From Streptomyces sp. NBC_00510 (GTDB lineage Bacteria > Actinomycetota > Actinomycetes > Streptomycetales > Streptomycetaceae): a DNA stretch of 64,000 bases. Position numbers and translations under genes: made by a program. This document shows positions 27,666 to 35,675 of this stretch, in pieces. The DNA is taken from the NCBI GenBank assembly GCA_036013505.1, contig CP107851.1:2480001-2544000 (forward strand). The letters run 5' to 3'. Each line of letters starts with the position of its first letter. Position 1 is the stretch's first letter. The notes beneath the pieces were generated by a model. It ran no database searches, was not told where the DNA came from, and saw only the letters and a list, made by a program, of their open reading frames with translations.

Positions 27666-30467
27666 TCACGCCCCGGCCAGCAGCGCCTCCAGTGCCGCCA
27701 CCGTGTCCGGGTACCGGCTGAGCAGCTCCGCGCCCTGCGAGCCCGGCTCCGCCGTTGCCCACGTGCCCTCGCAGCCCAGGAGGCGGCCCACCGCGTCGGT
27801 CGTTGCCGGGTGGGCGGCGAGCAGTGCGGCACCGCGGGCGGATTGCATGCGGGGCGCCGACATCATGGGCACGGGCTGCGGCGCGGCCTTCCATGGCGGG
27901 ACCCACGCGTCCAGTGCCGCCAGTCGGCCCGGGAAGATGCGGGCCGCCTCGCGGATGAGGCGGGGGGCCAGCTCCGTGCCGCCAGAGCGGAGGCTCATGA
28001 TCAAGGTGGGGAGCCACGGGAGGAGGACCTGGTCCGGCAGGCGCGCGAAGGCGTTCGAGACGGCCTCCACGACGACGTCGGCGAGGCCCGGGACCGGCTC
28101 CAGGGCGTGCAGGAGGCCGCTGAGGTAGCGCGGGTAGGCGGGGACCACCAGGGGGTTGGCGAGCAGTTCGTCGCACTTGGCGCGCAGTTCCGTGCGGGTC
28201 AAAGTTCCGAGGTGGACCTGGGCCGCCCACAGCAGGGCCGTCTTCGACGGGTCCTGTGGGTGGGACTGCGCGACGGCCAGTTCCAGCTGGGTGCGGTCGC
28301 AGCCCAGTGACAGGGCCAGGGTCTCCATGCTGAACAGGAAGCCCAGCATCGCCGCCACCTGGCGGACCGTGGCGTCGTCGTCAGTGAACGCCGTCGGTAG
28401 CAGCGTGCAGTAGTGCGCGTAGCCGGCCTTGGTGAAGGACTCGATCCACGACGGCAGCGTCGGTTCGCTGGTGCGGTAGTAGGAGAGGAGCCGTCGTACC
28501 CGGTGGAGTACTTCGGGCGCTCCGTCGACGGTGCGTTCGGCGGACAATACCTCCAGGGCGCGGGTGCCGAGTTCGTCGGCGAGGCGGCGGCTGTTCAGGT
28601 ACAGGGTCGCGTCCTCGACGGCTTCCAGGACGGTTGCCGCGGTGGCCTTCGGGTCGTACGCGCGGCGGCGCAGGCGCTGTTCCAGGACCTGCTCGATGCT
28701 GACGCCCTCGTAGCCGAGCTCGATGAGGGCGCGCTGGTGCGTGCCGAGGGCCAGGTCCCAGGACTCCTGGATCGGGCGCTCGCCGAGCTTCCGCTCGCCC
28801 ATGATGGGTCGGGCGGTGCCCTCGGGCATCAGGCGGCGGAGCATCCACAGGACGTCGGAGCACGGGCCGAGTTCCGGCCGGCCGGCGATGTCGAGCAGGG
28901 CGCGTTGCACTCCGCGTTGCTGGAGCTTGAGGTTCAGGGGTGCGAGCCGGTCGTGCACGTCGCGGGCTAGGGGCGGCAGCGCGTCGTAGCCGACCTGGCC
29001 GATGCGGTCGCCGCCCATCATGATCTCGACGAGCCGGCGTACGTCGCGCCGGCCGGGCACCGCGTCCTTCTCGATGCAGGTGACGGCCGCGTCCTGGAAG
29101 TCGTAAGGCGTGGGCTTGGCCCGGTCGCGCATCCCGGCCAGCAGGATCGACGTCTCGAACACGGCGATGGCGTCGGCGGTGGAGGCGAGGTAGCCGTTGC
29201 GCCGGGCGGCGCGCACGATGTCCACGGACCAGCCGAGCAGCTCGGCCTCGTCCAGCTGGTCCAGGACCGGCGGGCGCTGGAGGAACCCGGTCAGCTGGTC
29301 GGCGGGTACAGCCTGAGGGGCGGGTGCCGGGGTCTTGGCGGGCGTCGTCTTCTTCGCGCCTGCCTGTCCCGTCAGGCGGTACGGCTTGACTCGGGTCCGC
29401 TTGAGGTTCTTCGTCCACTGCGTCGCGGCGATCGACACCGAGCCCGCGGCGAGGCCGAACTGCGCCTCGATCGCCGCGTGGCTGGACGGGATCAGGCCGT
29501 GCAGCCACTTGGTGGCGCTGCGCGGCGTGATCTCAAAGGTGTCGGCGCCGTCCACGCCGAACTCGGCGACCTGGCTGGCGGCGTGGAAGGCGCCGCAGAC
29601 GTAGAGGCAGTCCGCCGGGTCGGCGTTGGTCGCGGCCAGGTGCTCGCGCATCCGGGTCCACATGTGGCGCTCCCGGTCCTCGTCCACACGCACCCGGTGC
29701 GGGTCGCCGGGGGCGAGGCGCCGGAAGAGGCTGCCGATGAGGAACATGACCTGGCGGTACGTGTCGTGGTCGGCGTCGCCGAGCGGCAGCTCCACGTACT
29801 GGTGCCACCACTCCGACCAGTGCCGCACCCGGCCGTGGCGCAGGAGGTGCTCCTCCAGCTCGGCGAAGCGCGGCCGTAGATCGCCGATCTCGACGCCGAC
29901 CGCGTCGCCGTGGAGCGCGGCCTCCTCCTCGGCGGGCGGCGCGTCCGGGTCGTCCGGCGTGTCGGGCTGCTCGGCGCGGGCGTCCCACTGGAAGACGTGG
30001 TCGGAGGAGCGGTCGACCAGGACGAGTTCCACGCCCGGGGTGTCCAGCGCGTAGGCGATGGCCTGGTACTCCGCCGAGGCCTCGGTGATCGGGGCGACCA
30101 CCGACAGCGGGGCCCAGTCGGCGGGGAAGCCGTCGGCCTCGCTCGCATACGCCTGGACCGCCACCGGCAGCCGGCAGTTCCGCAGCTCGGTGAGGAGCGG
30201 CGTCATGTCCTCGCACAGCTCCAGGTACACGACCTTGGGCTGCTTCTCGCGCAGGCGGCGCGCCATGGCGACCGCCGAGGCGGGCGAGTGGTGGCAGACG
30301 GGGAAGACCTCCAGCGGCTCGCGCACCGCGCGGTCGACGTCGTCGACCATGCCCAGGAGGATGCCCTCCAGGGCGTCGGGCCCGTCGGCGAACGTCGTGG
30401 CCGCTTCGCGGAGCTGGCTGCGCAGCGCCTCGAAAGTGCCCTCGTCGGGGCTCTGGGTGGCGCTCAT
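27666..30467 (-). CDS. DUF5682 family protein
   Basis: This protein of about 933 aa matches the large DUF5682 family associated with MoxR/VWA operons (YehM-like). Visible landmarks: PLEVFPVCHHSPASA near residue 50, VVYLELCEDM, ELVLVDRSSDHVFQW, DCLYVCGAFHAA in the N-terminal half, and a long helical C-terminal half. The N-terminal half with its His/Asp/Cys pairs resembles a TraB/TIKI-like enzymatic fold, which I infer only loosely. The ATG at 30467 overlaps the stop of the moxR-type gene (ATGA), so it is translationally coupled and last in the operon. The start at 30515 upstream is less likely. Confidence 0.75.
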   Translation of the reverse strand: MSATQSPDEGTFEALRSQLREAATTFADGPDALEGILLGMVDDVDRAVREPLEVFPVCHHSPASAVAMARRLREKQPKVVYLELCEDMTPLLTELRNCRLPVAVQAYASEADGFPADWAPLSVVAPITEASAEYQAIAYALDTPGVELVLVDRSSDHVFQWDARAEQPDTPDDPDAPPAEEEAALHGDAVGVEIGDLRPRFAELEEHLLRHGRVRHWSEWWHQYVELPLGDADHDTYRQVMFLIGSLFRRLAPGDPHRVRVDEDRERHMWTRMREHLAATNADPADCLYVCGAFHAASQVAEFGVDGADTFEITPRSATKWLHGLIPSSHAAIEAQFGLAAGSVSIAATQWTKNLKRTRVKPYRLTGQAGAKKTTPAKTPAPAPQAVPADQLTGFLQRPPVLDQLDEAELLGWSVDIVRAARRNGYLASTADAIAVFETSILLAGMRDRAKPTPYDFQDAAVTCIEKDAVPGRRDVRRLVEIMMGGDRIGQVGYDALPPLARDVHDRLAPLNLKLQQRGVQRALLDIAGRPELGPCSDVLWMLRRLMPEGTARPIMGERKLGERPIQESWDLALGTHQRALIELGYEGVSIEQVLEQRLRRRAYDPKATAATVLEAVEDATLYLNSRRLADELGTRALEVLSAERTVDGAPEVLHRVRRLLSYYRTSEPTLPSWIESFTKAGYAHYCTLLPTAFTDDDATVRQVAAMLGFLFSMETLALSLGCDRTQLELAVAQSHPQDPSKTALLWAAQVHLGTLTRTELRAKCDELLANPLVVPAYPRYLSGLLHALEPVPGLADVVVEAVSNAFARLPDQVLLPWLPTLIMSLRSGGTELAPRLIREAARIFPGRLAALDAWVPPWKAAPQPVPMMSAPRMQSARGAALLAAHPATTDAVGRLLGCEGTWATAEPGSQGAELLSRYPDTVAALEALLAGA

Positions 30468-31582
30468 GAGAGCGTGGCGATCGCGTCGCGGCCGCCCTCC
30501 AGGAACTCCGGCCAAGCGCCGCCCTCGTCCTTGCTGCGCGGCTCGACGACACCGTGCAGGTACTTGTTGAGGATCGCCAGGTCCTCGGGCTCGCGCCGGG
30601 CCAGCGACCCGACGAGCGAGGACGCGAGGGCGCGGGCGGTCAGGGCGCGTTCGCCGAAGAAGTTGCTGTGCAGGATGGAGTCCTCCAGCACGCCGATCTG
30701 CTCGGCGGTGGACAGCGCCGACTCCAGCTTCTCGTCGTCGCTGCCGGCCGCGGCCGCCGAGGCGCGCAGGTCGGCGAAGCTCTGCAGCAGCACGTCGAGC
30801 AGGGTCGGCGGCACGTCGAGCTCTATCTGGTGGCGGCGCAGCAGCTCCTCGGTGCGGAAGCGGACGATCTCCGCCTCGCTCTTCTTGTTCGTCACGACGG
30901 GGATGCGGACGAAGTTGAAGCGGCGCTTGAGCGCGGAGGACAGGTCGTTGACCCCGCGGTCGCGGCTGTTGGCGGTGGCGATGATGGAGAAGCCGGGCTT
31001 GGCGAAGACGATGTTGTCGCTGTCGCCGTCCAGTTCAGGGACGGAGATGTACTTCTCGGAGAGGATGGAGATCAGGGCGTCCTGGACGTCGCTGGTGGAG
31101 CGGGTGAGCTCCTCGAAGCGGCCGATGGCGCCGGTCTCCATGGCGGTCATGATCGGCGAGGGGATCATCGACTCCCGTGACTGGCCCTTGGCGATGACCA
31201 TGGACACGTTCCAGGAGTACTTGATGTGGTCCTCGGTGGTGCCGGCGGTGCCCTGGACGACGAGGGTGGAGTTGCGGGAGATCGCGGCGGAGAGCAGTTC
31301 GGCGAGCCAGCTCTTGCCGGTGCCGGGGTCGCCGATGAGCAGCAGGCCGCGGTCGGAGGCGAGGGTGACGACGGAGCGCTCGACGAAGCTACGGTCGCCG
31401 AACCACTTCTGTGCGATCTCGCGGTCCAGGCCGTCGGAGGGCTCGGAGCCCAGGATGAACAGGCGGACCATCTTGGGCGACAGGCGCCAGGAGAAGGGCT
31501 TGGGGTTGTCGTCGACCGACTCCAGCCAGTCCAGTTCCTCGGCGTACTTGGTCTCGGCGGGGGCGCGCAACAGGTCGGACAT
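30464..31582 (-). CDS. MoxR-type AAA+ ATPase
   Basis: This 372-aa ATPase has Walker A GDPGTGKSW (about residue 87), sensor and arginine-finger segments (IIATANSRDRGVND, SSALKRRFNFV), and the helical insertions of MoxR-clade AAA+ proteins. It resembles E. coli YehL. MoxR ATPases work with a VWA partner as a chaperone-like machine inserting metals or remodelling targets; the VWA gene is immediately upstream here. It is 78 bases from the VWA stop and overlaps the next gene by four bases. Confidence 0.88.
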   Translation of the reverse strand: MSDLLRAPAETKYAEELDWLESVDDNPKPFSWRLSPKMVRLFILGSEPSDGLDREIAQKWFGDRSFVERSVVTLASDRGLLLIGDPGTGKSWLAELLSAAISRNSTLVVQGTAGTTEDHIKYSWNVSMVIAKGQSRESMIPSPIMTAMETGAIGRFEELTRSTSDVQDALISILSEKYISVPELDGDSDNIVFAKPGFSIIATANSRDRGVNDLSSALKRRFNFVRIPVVTNKKSEAEIVRFRTEELLRRHQIELDVPPTLLDVLLQSFADLRASAAAAGSDDEKLESALSTAEQIGVLEDSILHSNFFGERALTARALASSLVGSLARREPEDLAILNKYLHGVVEPRSKDEGGAWPEFLEGGRDAIATLS

Positions 31583-31660
31583 GAGGGGCCTTTCGGGCGT
31601 GGTGGGGTTGTTCGGGTTACCTGGGTTGCCTTGCGGTGTCTTTGACTGCCCGGGGGGTGC

Positions 31661-33100
31661 TCAGGCGAGGAAGGTCTTGAGCTCGTGGACGAGCTTGCGT
31701 ATGTGGCCGGAGAGCACCGGGGTGCCGAGGTCCTTGAAGCGCTCCCGGAACCACGGGTTGACGCTGCCGCGGCCGGAGCTGGTCACCGACCCGACGGGGA
31801 TGAACTTGACCCCCGAGCGGTGGAGGGCGGCCATGCTCTCGAACAGCGGCTCGGTCCGCCATTCGTAGAAGTCGGAGATCCACACGACGACGGTGTTGCG
31901 GGGCTCGGCGACCTTCGGCTGTGCGAGCGCCATGGCGACCGTGCCGTCGGTGCCGCCGCCGAGCTGGGTGCGCAGCAGGGTCTCGAAGGGGTCGTGGACC
32001 CAGGGCGTGAGGTCGAGCGCCTGCGTGTCGTACGCGATGAGGTGGACGTCCACCTTCGGCAGCCCGGCGAAGATCGAGGCCAGGATGGTGCAGTTCACCA
32101 TGGAGTCGACCATCGAACCCGATTGGTCCACGACGACGATCAGCCGCTGGGGCGTCGTCTTGCGGGCGGTGTGCCGGTAGTAGAGGCGGTCGACGTAGAG
32201 CCGCTGCTCCTCGGGGCTCCAGTTGGTGAGGTTCTTCCAGATCGTGCGGTCGAGGTCGAGGTTGCGGAACACCCGCTTGGGCGGGATGGAGCGGTCGAGG
32301 GTGCCGACCGAGGCCTTCTCAACCTGCGTGCGCAGTACTTCGGCGACCTCGTCGACGAAGCGGCGGATCAGGGACTTGGCGTTGGCCAGGGCGACGCCCG
32401 AGAGGTTGTTCTTGTCCCGCAGCAGCTGCTCGATCAGCGACATGCTCGGGGTCAGCTGCGCGGCGAGCTTGGGGTCGGCCAGGACTTCGCGCAGATGCAT
32501 CCGCTTGACCAGGTCGGCCTCGATGGAGCCGAGTTCGGGGCCGATCGCCGGGATCAGCCGGCTGAGGTCGGGGGTGGTGCCCCCGCCGCCGGTGCCGGTC
32601 GGGCTGACGCCGCGTCCTGCCGCCCGTCCCCCGGCGCGGCCGCCCCGCAGCTCGCCGGGGCGGCAGCCGAGCGCGCGCTCCAGCCAGCCCGCGTCGGACT
32701 GCCAGCGCGCCAGCTGCCCGGCGGTGACCGTTCCGGAGCCGGAGGCGAAGACGTTGAGCAGCACCTTCGACACCAGTGCGGCGCGACGGACTTCGGCGGC
32801 CCGGTCGCGTGCGCCGTCCTCAGGGTCGGGTTCGGGGGTCATCAGGCCGTCGAGCTCAGCGGCCAGCTCCGGGTGGCGCTGCACGATGGAGTCGACGGAG
32901 GTCTGCGGGTCCAGCAGCGCGGGCGGCAGGCCGATGTCCTCGACGACGGCGAGGCTCGCCGATTCCAGGGTGGCCTGTTCCTCGGGGTCGAAGAGCCGGG
33001 CCAGCAGGCGCCAGTACAGGACCTGGCGGCGGTTGTCGTACGGGTCGGCGACGGGAGGCCCGTCCGTACCTTCGGTGTGCCCGGTGATCTGTTCGGTCAT
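31661..33100 (-). CDS. VWA-domain protein, MoxR partner
   Basis: This 479-aa protein has an N-terminal helical half and a C-terminal von Willebrand A domain (from about residue 290). The MIDAS motif DQSGSMVDS is intact, followed by the threonine in GGGTDG and the aspartate in VVWISDFYEW. It resembles E. coli YehP. VWA partners of MoxR ATPases bind metal and present substrates. The ATG at 33100 overlaps the preceding stop (ATGA), with CTGAGGAA just upstream. Confidence 0.88.
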   Translation of the reverse strand: MTEQITGHTEGTDGPPVADPYDNRRQVLYWRLLARLFDPEEQATLESASLAVVEDIGLPPALLDPQTSVDSIVQRHPELAAELDGLMTPEPDPEDGARDRAAEVRRAALVSKVLLNVFASGSGTVTAGQLARWQSDAGWLERALGCRPGELRGGRAGGRAAGRGVSPTGTGGGGTTPDLSRLIPAIGPELGSIEADLVKRMHLREVLADPKLAAQLTPSMSLIEQLLRDKNNLSGVALANAKSLIRRFVDEVAEVLRTQVEKASVGTLDRSIPPKRVFRNLDLDRTIWKNLTNWSPEEQRLYVDRLYYRHTARKTTPQRLIVVVDQSGSMVDSMVNCTILASIFAGLPKVDVHLIAYDTQALDLTPWVHDPFETLLRTQLGGGTDGTVAMALAQPKVAEPRNTVVVWISDFYEWRTEPLFESMAALHRSGVKFIPVGSVTSSGRGSVNPWFRERFKDLGTPVLSGHIRKLVHELKTFLA

Positions 33101-34485
33101 TTCCTCAGCAGCCTTCCGGCGCGTTCCCGCAGCACGGCCACCGCGTCGATGGCGGCCTTCTCGGCCTTGACGCCGTTCTTGTCGGTCGTCCCGCCCGCCC
33201 ATGCCCCGGCGTGGACGGCGACGGCCTTCTTCCGCACCGTCGTCTCGACGGCCAGCGGCTGCACCCGGTACGTCCCCTCGTCCCAGCGGAGCAGCCCGAT
33301 GCAGGCACCCGACGCCGCGACCGCCTCGGGGGTGAGCGGCCCGGCGGCCGGAACGCGGTCGGTGTCGACGGCGAGGGACTGCCCGGCAACGGTGAACGTC
33401 ACCACGCCGTCCTCGATCCCGGCGGCGTAACCCTCCAGGAACACAGGTACGGCGATGCGCGCCGGGTGGCGGTCCAGGGGCGCGACGGCCGGGTCGGCGG
33501 CGGTGGGCAGTACGACGCGGGCGGCGGCGAAGGCGTCGGCGGGCTCGCCCGCTTGGGCGTGCGTGTCGTTCCAGAGCAGATCGCCCTCGGCGGTGACCGG
33601 CATGCCGGTGAGGTCCATGGAGCGGCCCTCGCTGACGGCGGCCAGCAGCGACATGTGCGGGCGGAGCAGTTGCCAGAGTCCGGCGCCGACGACGGAGTCG
33701 GGCTTGGGCGCGGACACGCTCGCGCGCACCAGGCGGGGTGTGGTGCCGTCCGCGGGTTCGAGCACGGCGTGGACCTGGGCCTGTACGGCGGTCGCGTGCT
33801 CCTGGAGGTCGACGCCGAGGGGCAGCAGGCGGCCGGTCGCCGTGTCGGGGGCGGGGGCACCGGCGGCGCCGAGCAGCGTCAGCAGCATGCCGCGCGACCA
33901 CAGGTCGGCCCAGCGGCGTACGGGGAACCGCTCCATGGTGGCGCCGGGGCAGGAGGCGGCGAGTTCGGCGGCGAAGCCGTCGAGGAGCGTGGCCAGGCGG
34001 CGCAGTGACGGGTCGGGCAGCATCGCGGAGACGATCTGCGCCGCACCCGACACCAGGTCGTGGTCGAGGCCCTGCCAGCCGGAGCGGGCCAGGTCGGACA
34101 GCCAGGACCTGGCGGCGGCCAGCAGGTTCGGCGCCTGGCCGCCCTCGGGCTGCGGGGCGTCCTCTTCGGAGCGGGTCCGGCCGGTCGCCTCCTGGATCCG
34201 GGCCGTCAGCGCGTCGTGGACGGAGCCGAGCAGCGCGGTGCGGGCGGCGGCGAGGACGACGAGGTGGTCCTCGCTCGCGGCTCCGGCCGCCGCCTTCTCG
34301 GCCGCCTCGGCGACCCTCGCGGCCAGCGGGGTTCCCGCGACGGCGTGGACGAGTTCCGTCAGGCCGGCGGCCTGGGCGGGCTGCGGACGCAGCAGTCCGG
34401 TGACGAGCGTCGTATCGAAGGCGTCGACAGCCGCCAGGGCCTCGTCGAGCCCGGGGACGGCTTCCGCGAGCAGGTCGTAGCGCAT
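33097..34485 (-). CDS. Conserved protein of a MoxR-VWA operon, function unknown
   Basis: This 462-aa protein is mostly alpha-helical with Ala/Leu-rich segments in the first 230 residues and a beta-rich C-terminal half. There is no signal peptide or membrane segment. I do not recognise a named family. It starts at ATG 34485 within TGATG, overlapping the SWIM-gene stop by one base, and its own stop overlaps the VWA start by four. Such tight coupling argues that it is a stoichiometric part of the same complex. Confidence 0.78.
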   Translation of the reverse strand: MRYDLLAEAVPGLDEALAAVDAFDTTLVTGLLRPQPAQAAGLTELVHAVAGTPLAARVAEAAEKAAAGAASEDHLVVLAAARTALLGSVHDALTARIQEATGRTRSEEDAPQPEGGQAPNLLAAARSWLSDLARSGWQGLDHDLVSGAAQIVSAMLPDPSLRRLATLLDGFAAELAASCPGATMERFPVRRWADLWSRGMLLTLLGAAGAPAPDTATGRLLPLGVDLQEHATAVQAQVHAVLEPADGTTPRLVRASVSAPKPDSVVGAGLWQLLRPHMSLLAAVSEGRSMDLTGMPVTAEGDLLWNDTHAQAGEPADAFAAARVVLPTAADPAVAPLDRHPARIAVPVFLEGYAAGIEDGVVTFTVAGQSLAVDTDRVPAAGPLTPEAVAASGACIGLLRWDEGTYRVQPLAVETTVRKKAVAVHAGAWAGGTTDKNGVKAEKAAIDAVAVLRERAGRLLRK

Positions 34486-34988
34486 CAGGCCACCGCCCTG
34501 GTCGGCGGGAACCACTGCATCTCCGGCAGCGGGGCCGTGGTGGCGGCGAGCTCCAGGTAGGCGAGGTGGCGCAGGAACCGGCTGAAGACCGGCGCCGCGG
34601 CCTGCTTGTCCCCCGGCGACGGGCGGGCGCTCGTCATGGCGGCCGTGAGGGTCTGCGCGTCCGGCTCGCCGCTCGCGGTCTCCGCCTTGACGTAGCGGGA
34701 GACGCGCTCGGCGCCGTACTGCAGCACGGCCTCGACGATCAGGGCCCGTATGTGGTTGCAGAAGCCGCCGCGTGCGCCGCCGCAGGGCCGGTTGTTGTTG
34801 GTGCTGCAGGTGTAGGCGTAGGTGCCGGCGGCGACCGACGAGACGTAGACCCGCTCGATGTCCGAGCCGCTGGACACCACGCCCTGCAGTCGTCCGTCGG
34901 CCAGTTCGACGAACGGTACCTTGGCGAGCTTGCGCGGCCGGGCGGGTGCCGTCACCCGGGCCGTGCTCGACCTCTCCCAATCTGACAA
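34485..34988 (-). CDS. SWIM zinc-finger protein, first gene of the operon
   Basis: This 167-aa protein contains a SWIM-type zinc site: a cysteine in YTCSTNNN, then PCGG and FCNHIRALIV, giving the C-x(n)-C-x-H pattern. SWIM domains bind nucleic acid or proteins; the E. coli counterpart is YehQ. The start is placed at TTG 34988 because AGGAGA lies seven bases upstream. Longer versions to 35087 have no ribosome binding site. Confidence 0.75.
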   Translation of the reverse strand: MSDWERSSTARVTAPARPRKLAKVPFVELADGRLQGVVSSGSDIERVYVSSVAAGTYAYTCSTNNNRPCGGARGGFCNHIRALIVEAVLQYGAERVSRYVKAETASGEPDAQTLTAAMTSARPSPGDKQAAAPVFSRFLRHLAYLELAATTAPLPEMQWFPPTRAVA

Positions 34989-35204
34989 CGCGCCATCTCC
35001 TGTGCAGCATGGGGGTATTCCGCGCCACATCGGCGGGACGTCAATGAACATATCCGCGATCACTGACAACGCCGTCTGGCTATGCACAGCCCAAGGTCAG
35101 GGGCACTGAGAAGGGCACGGGGCGACCTCCGAGAACACCGCTTCACGGCCCTCCCGGCGGTCGGTATGCCGGAAGGACCACCGGGCGTCCCGGCGGACAC
35201 CGCG

Positions 35205-35292
35205 TCACCGCGGTGAGGCGAGCCCAGCGCGCTCCGGAAGCGGGGCGGCGAAGCGCCAGCCGCGGGCGAGCAGCGCGTCGACGGCGGTCACG
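35205..35292 (-). pseudogene. Possible C-terminal gene scrap beside the left repeat
   Basis: Reading leftward from the repeat, a frame gives VTAVDALLARGWRFAAPLPE to a stop. It looks like the end of a real gene cut by the repeat, though I do not recognise it. The sequence to its right in this frame is only the antisense of the tRNA end. Confidence 0.3.
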
Positions 35293-35336
35293 GCCTCCGG
35301 AGCCGTGTGCGCAGGTTCGAATCCTGCCGGGGGCAC
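35293..35336 (+). repeat. Left attachment repeat (tRNA-Arg 3' end)
   Basis: The 44 bases begin GCCTCCGGAGCC and end in the T-arm GTTCGAATCC and acceptor GGGGGCA. The anticodon arm can fold (ACGGC, loop with CCG, GCCGT) but no matching D-arm or 5' acceptor strand precedes it, so this is not a whole tRNA gene. Identical to 58877-58920, same orientation. Confidence 0.85.
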
Positions 35337-35353
35337 CTTGTGAGAGGTGCCAA

Positions 35354-35393
35354 AAGACCCCGCCACCAGCCAAAACGCTGGACGCGGGGTCTT
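35354..35393. terminator. Long hairpin just inside the left repeat
   Basis: A perfect 10-bp outer stem (AAGACCCCGC) plus an inner CCAGC/GCTGG stem with a CAAAAC loop. It sits 18 bases after the tRNA end, where a tRNA terminator is expected. Confidence 0.75.
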
Positions 35394-35675
35394 CGCGTAT
35401 GCGCAGCCGTACGCCGCCGGAAGCGGGTCTAGGACGGGGTCTGTGGACAGTACGTGGACAGGATCTTGAAGCATCAGCCCAGGTCAGCCCCGAAAAACGG
35501 CGAAGGCCCTCGGACAGGTCCAAGGGCCAGGATCGCAGAAGTCCGCGGATCGTCACTCGCGCTCGCGCCACAGCGCTCCGAGAAACCAGTCGAAGCACCC
35601 CGCGCATCGGGTCAGCTCCACCAGATCAACGCCCGCGGTCACCGATGCGGTCAGCATCAAGCGCCGAAGGGCCTT
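35394..35675. other. Gap between left repeat and HNH nuclease gene
   Basis: No gene is seen. TGGACAGTACGTGGACAGG at about 35443-35461 contains a direct repeat of GTGGACAG and is a candidate integrase arm-binding site, given its position beside the attachment repeat. Confidence 0.4.

Noticed and set aside
35261..35336. A complete tRNA-Arg gene at the left repeat
   Set aside because: The anticodon arm, T-arm and acceptor 3' strand are there, but no matching 5' acceptor or D-arm precedes them.
35205..35474. A small protein with PPAGFEPAHTAPEA, also seen at 58672-58920
   Set aside because: That motif is the antisense translation of the tRNA 3' end, not a real protein.
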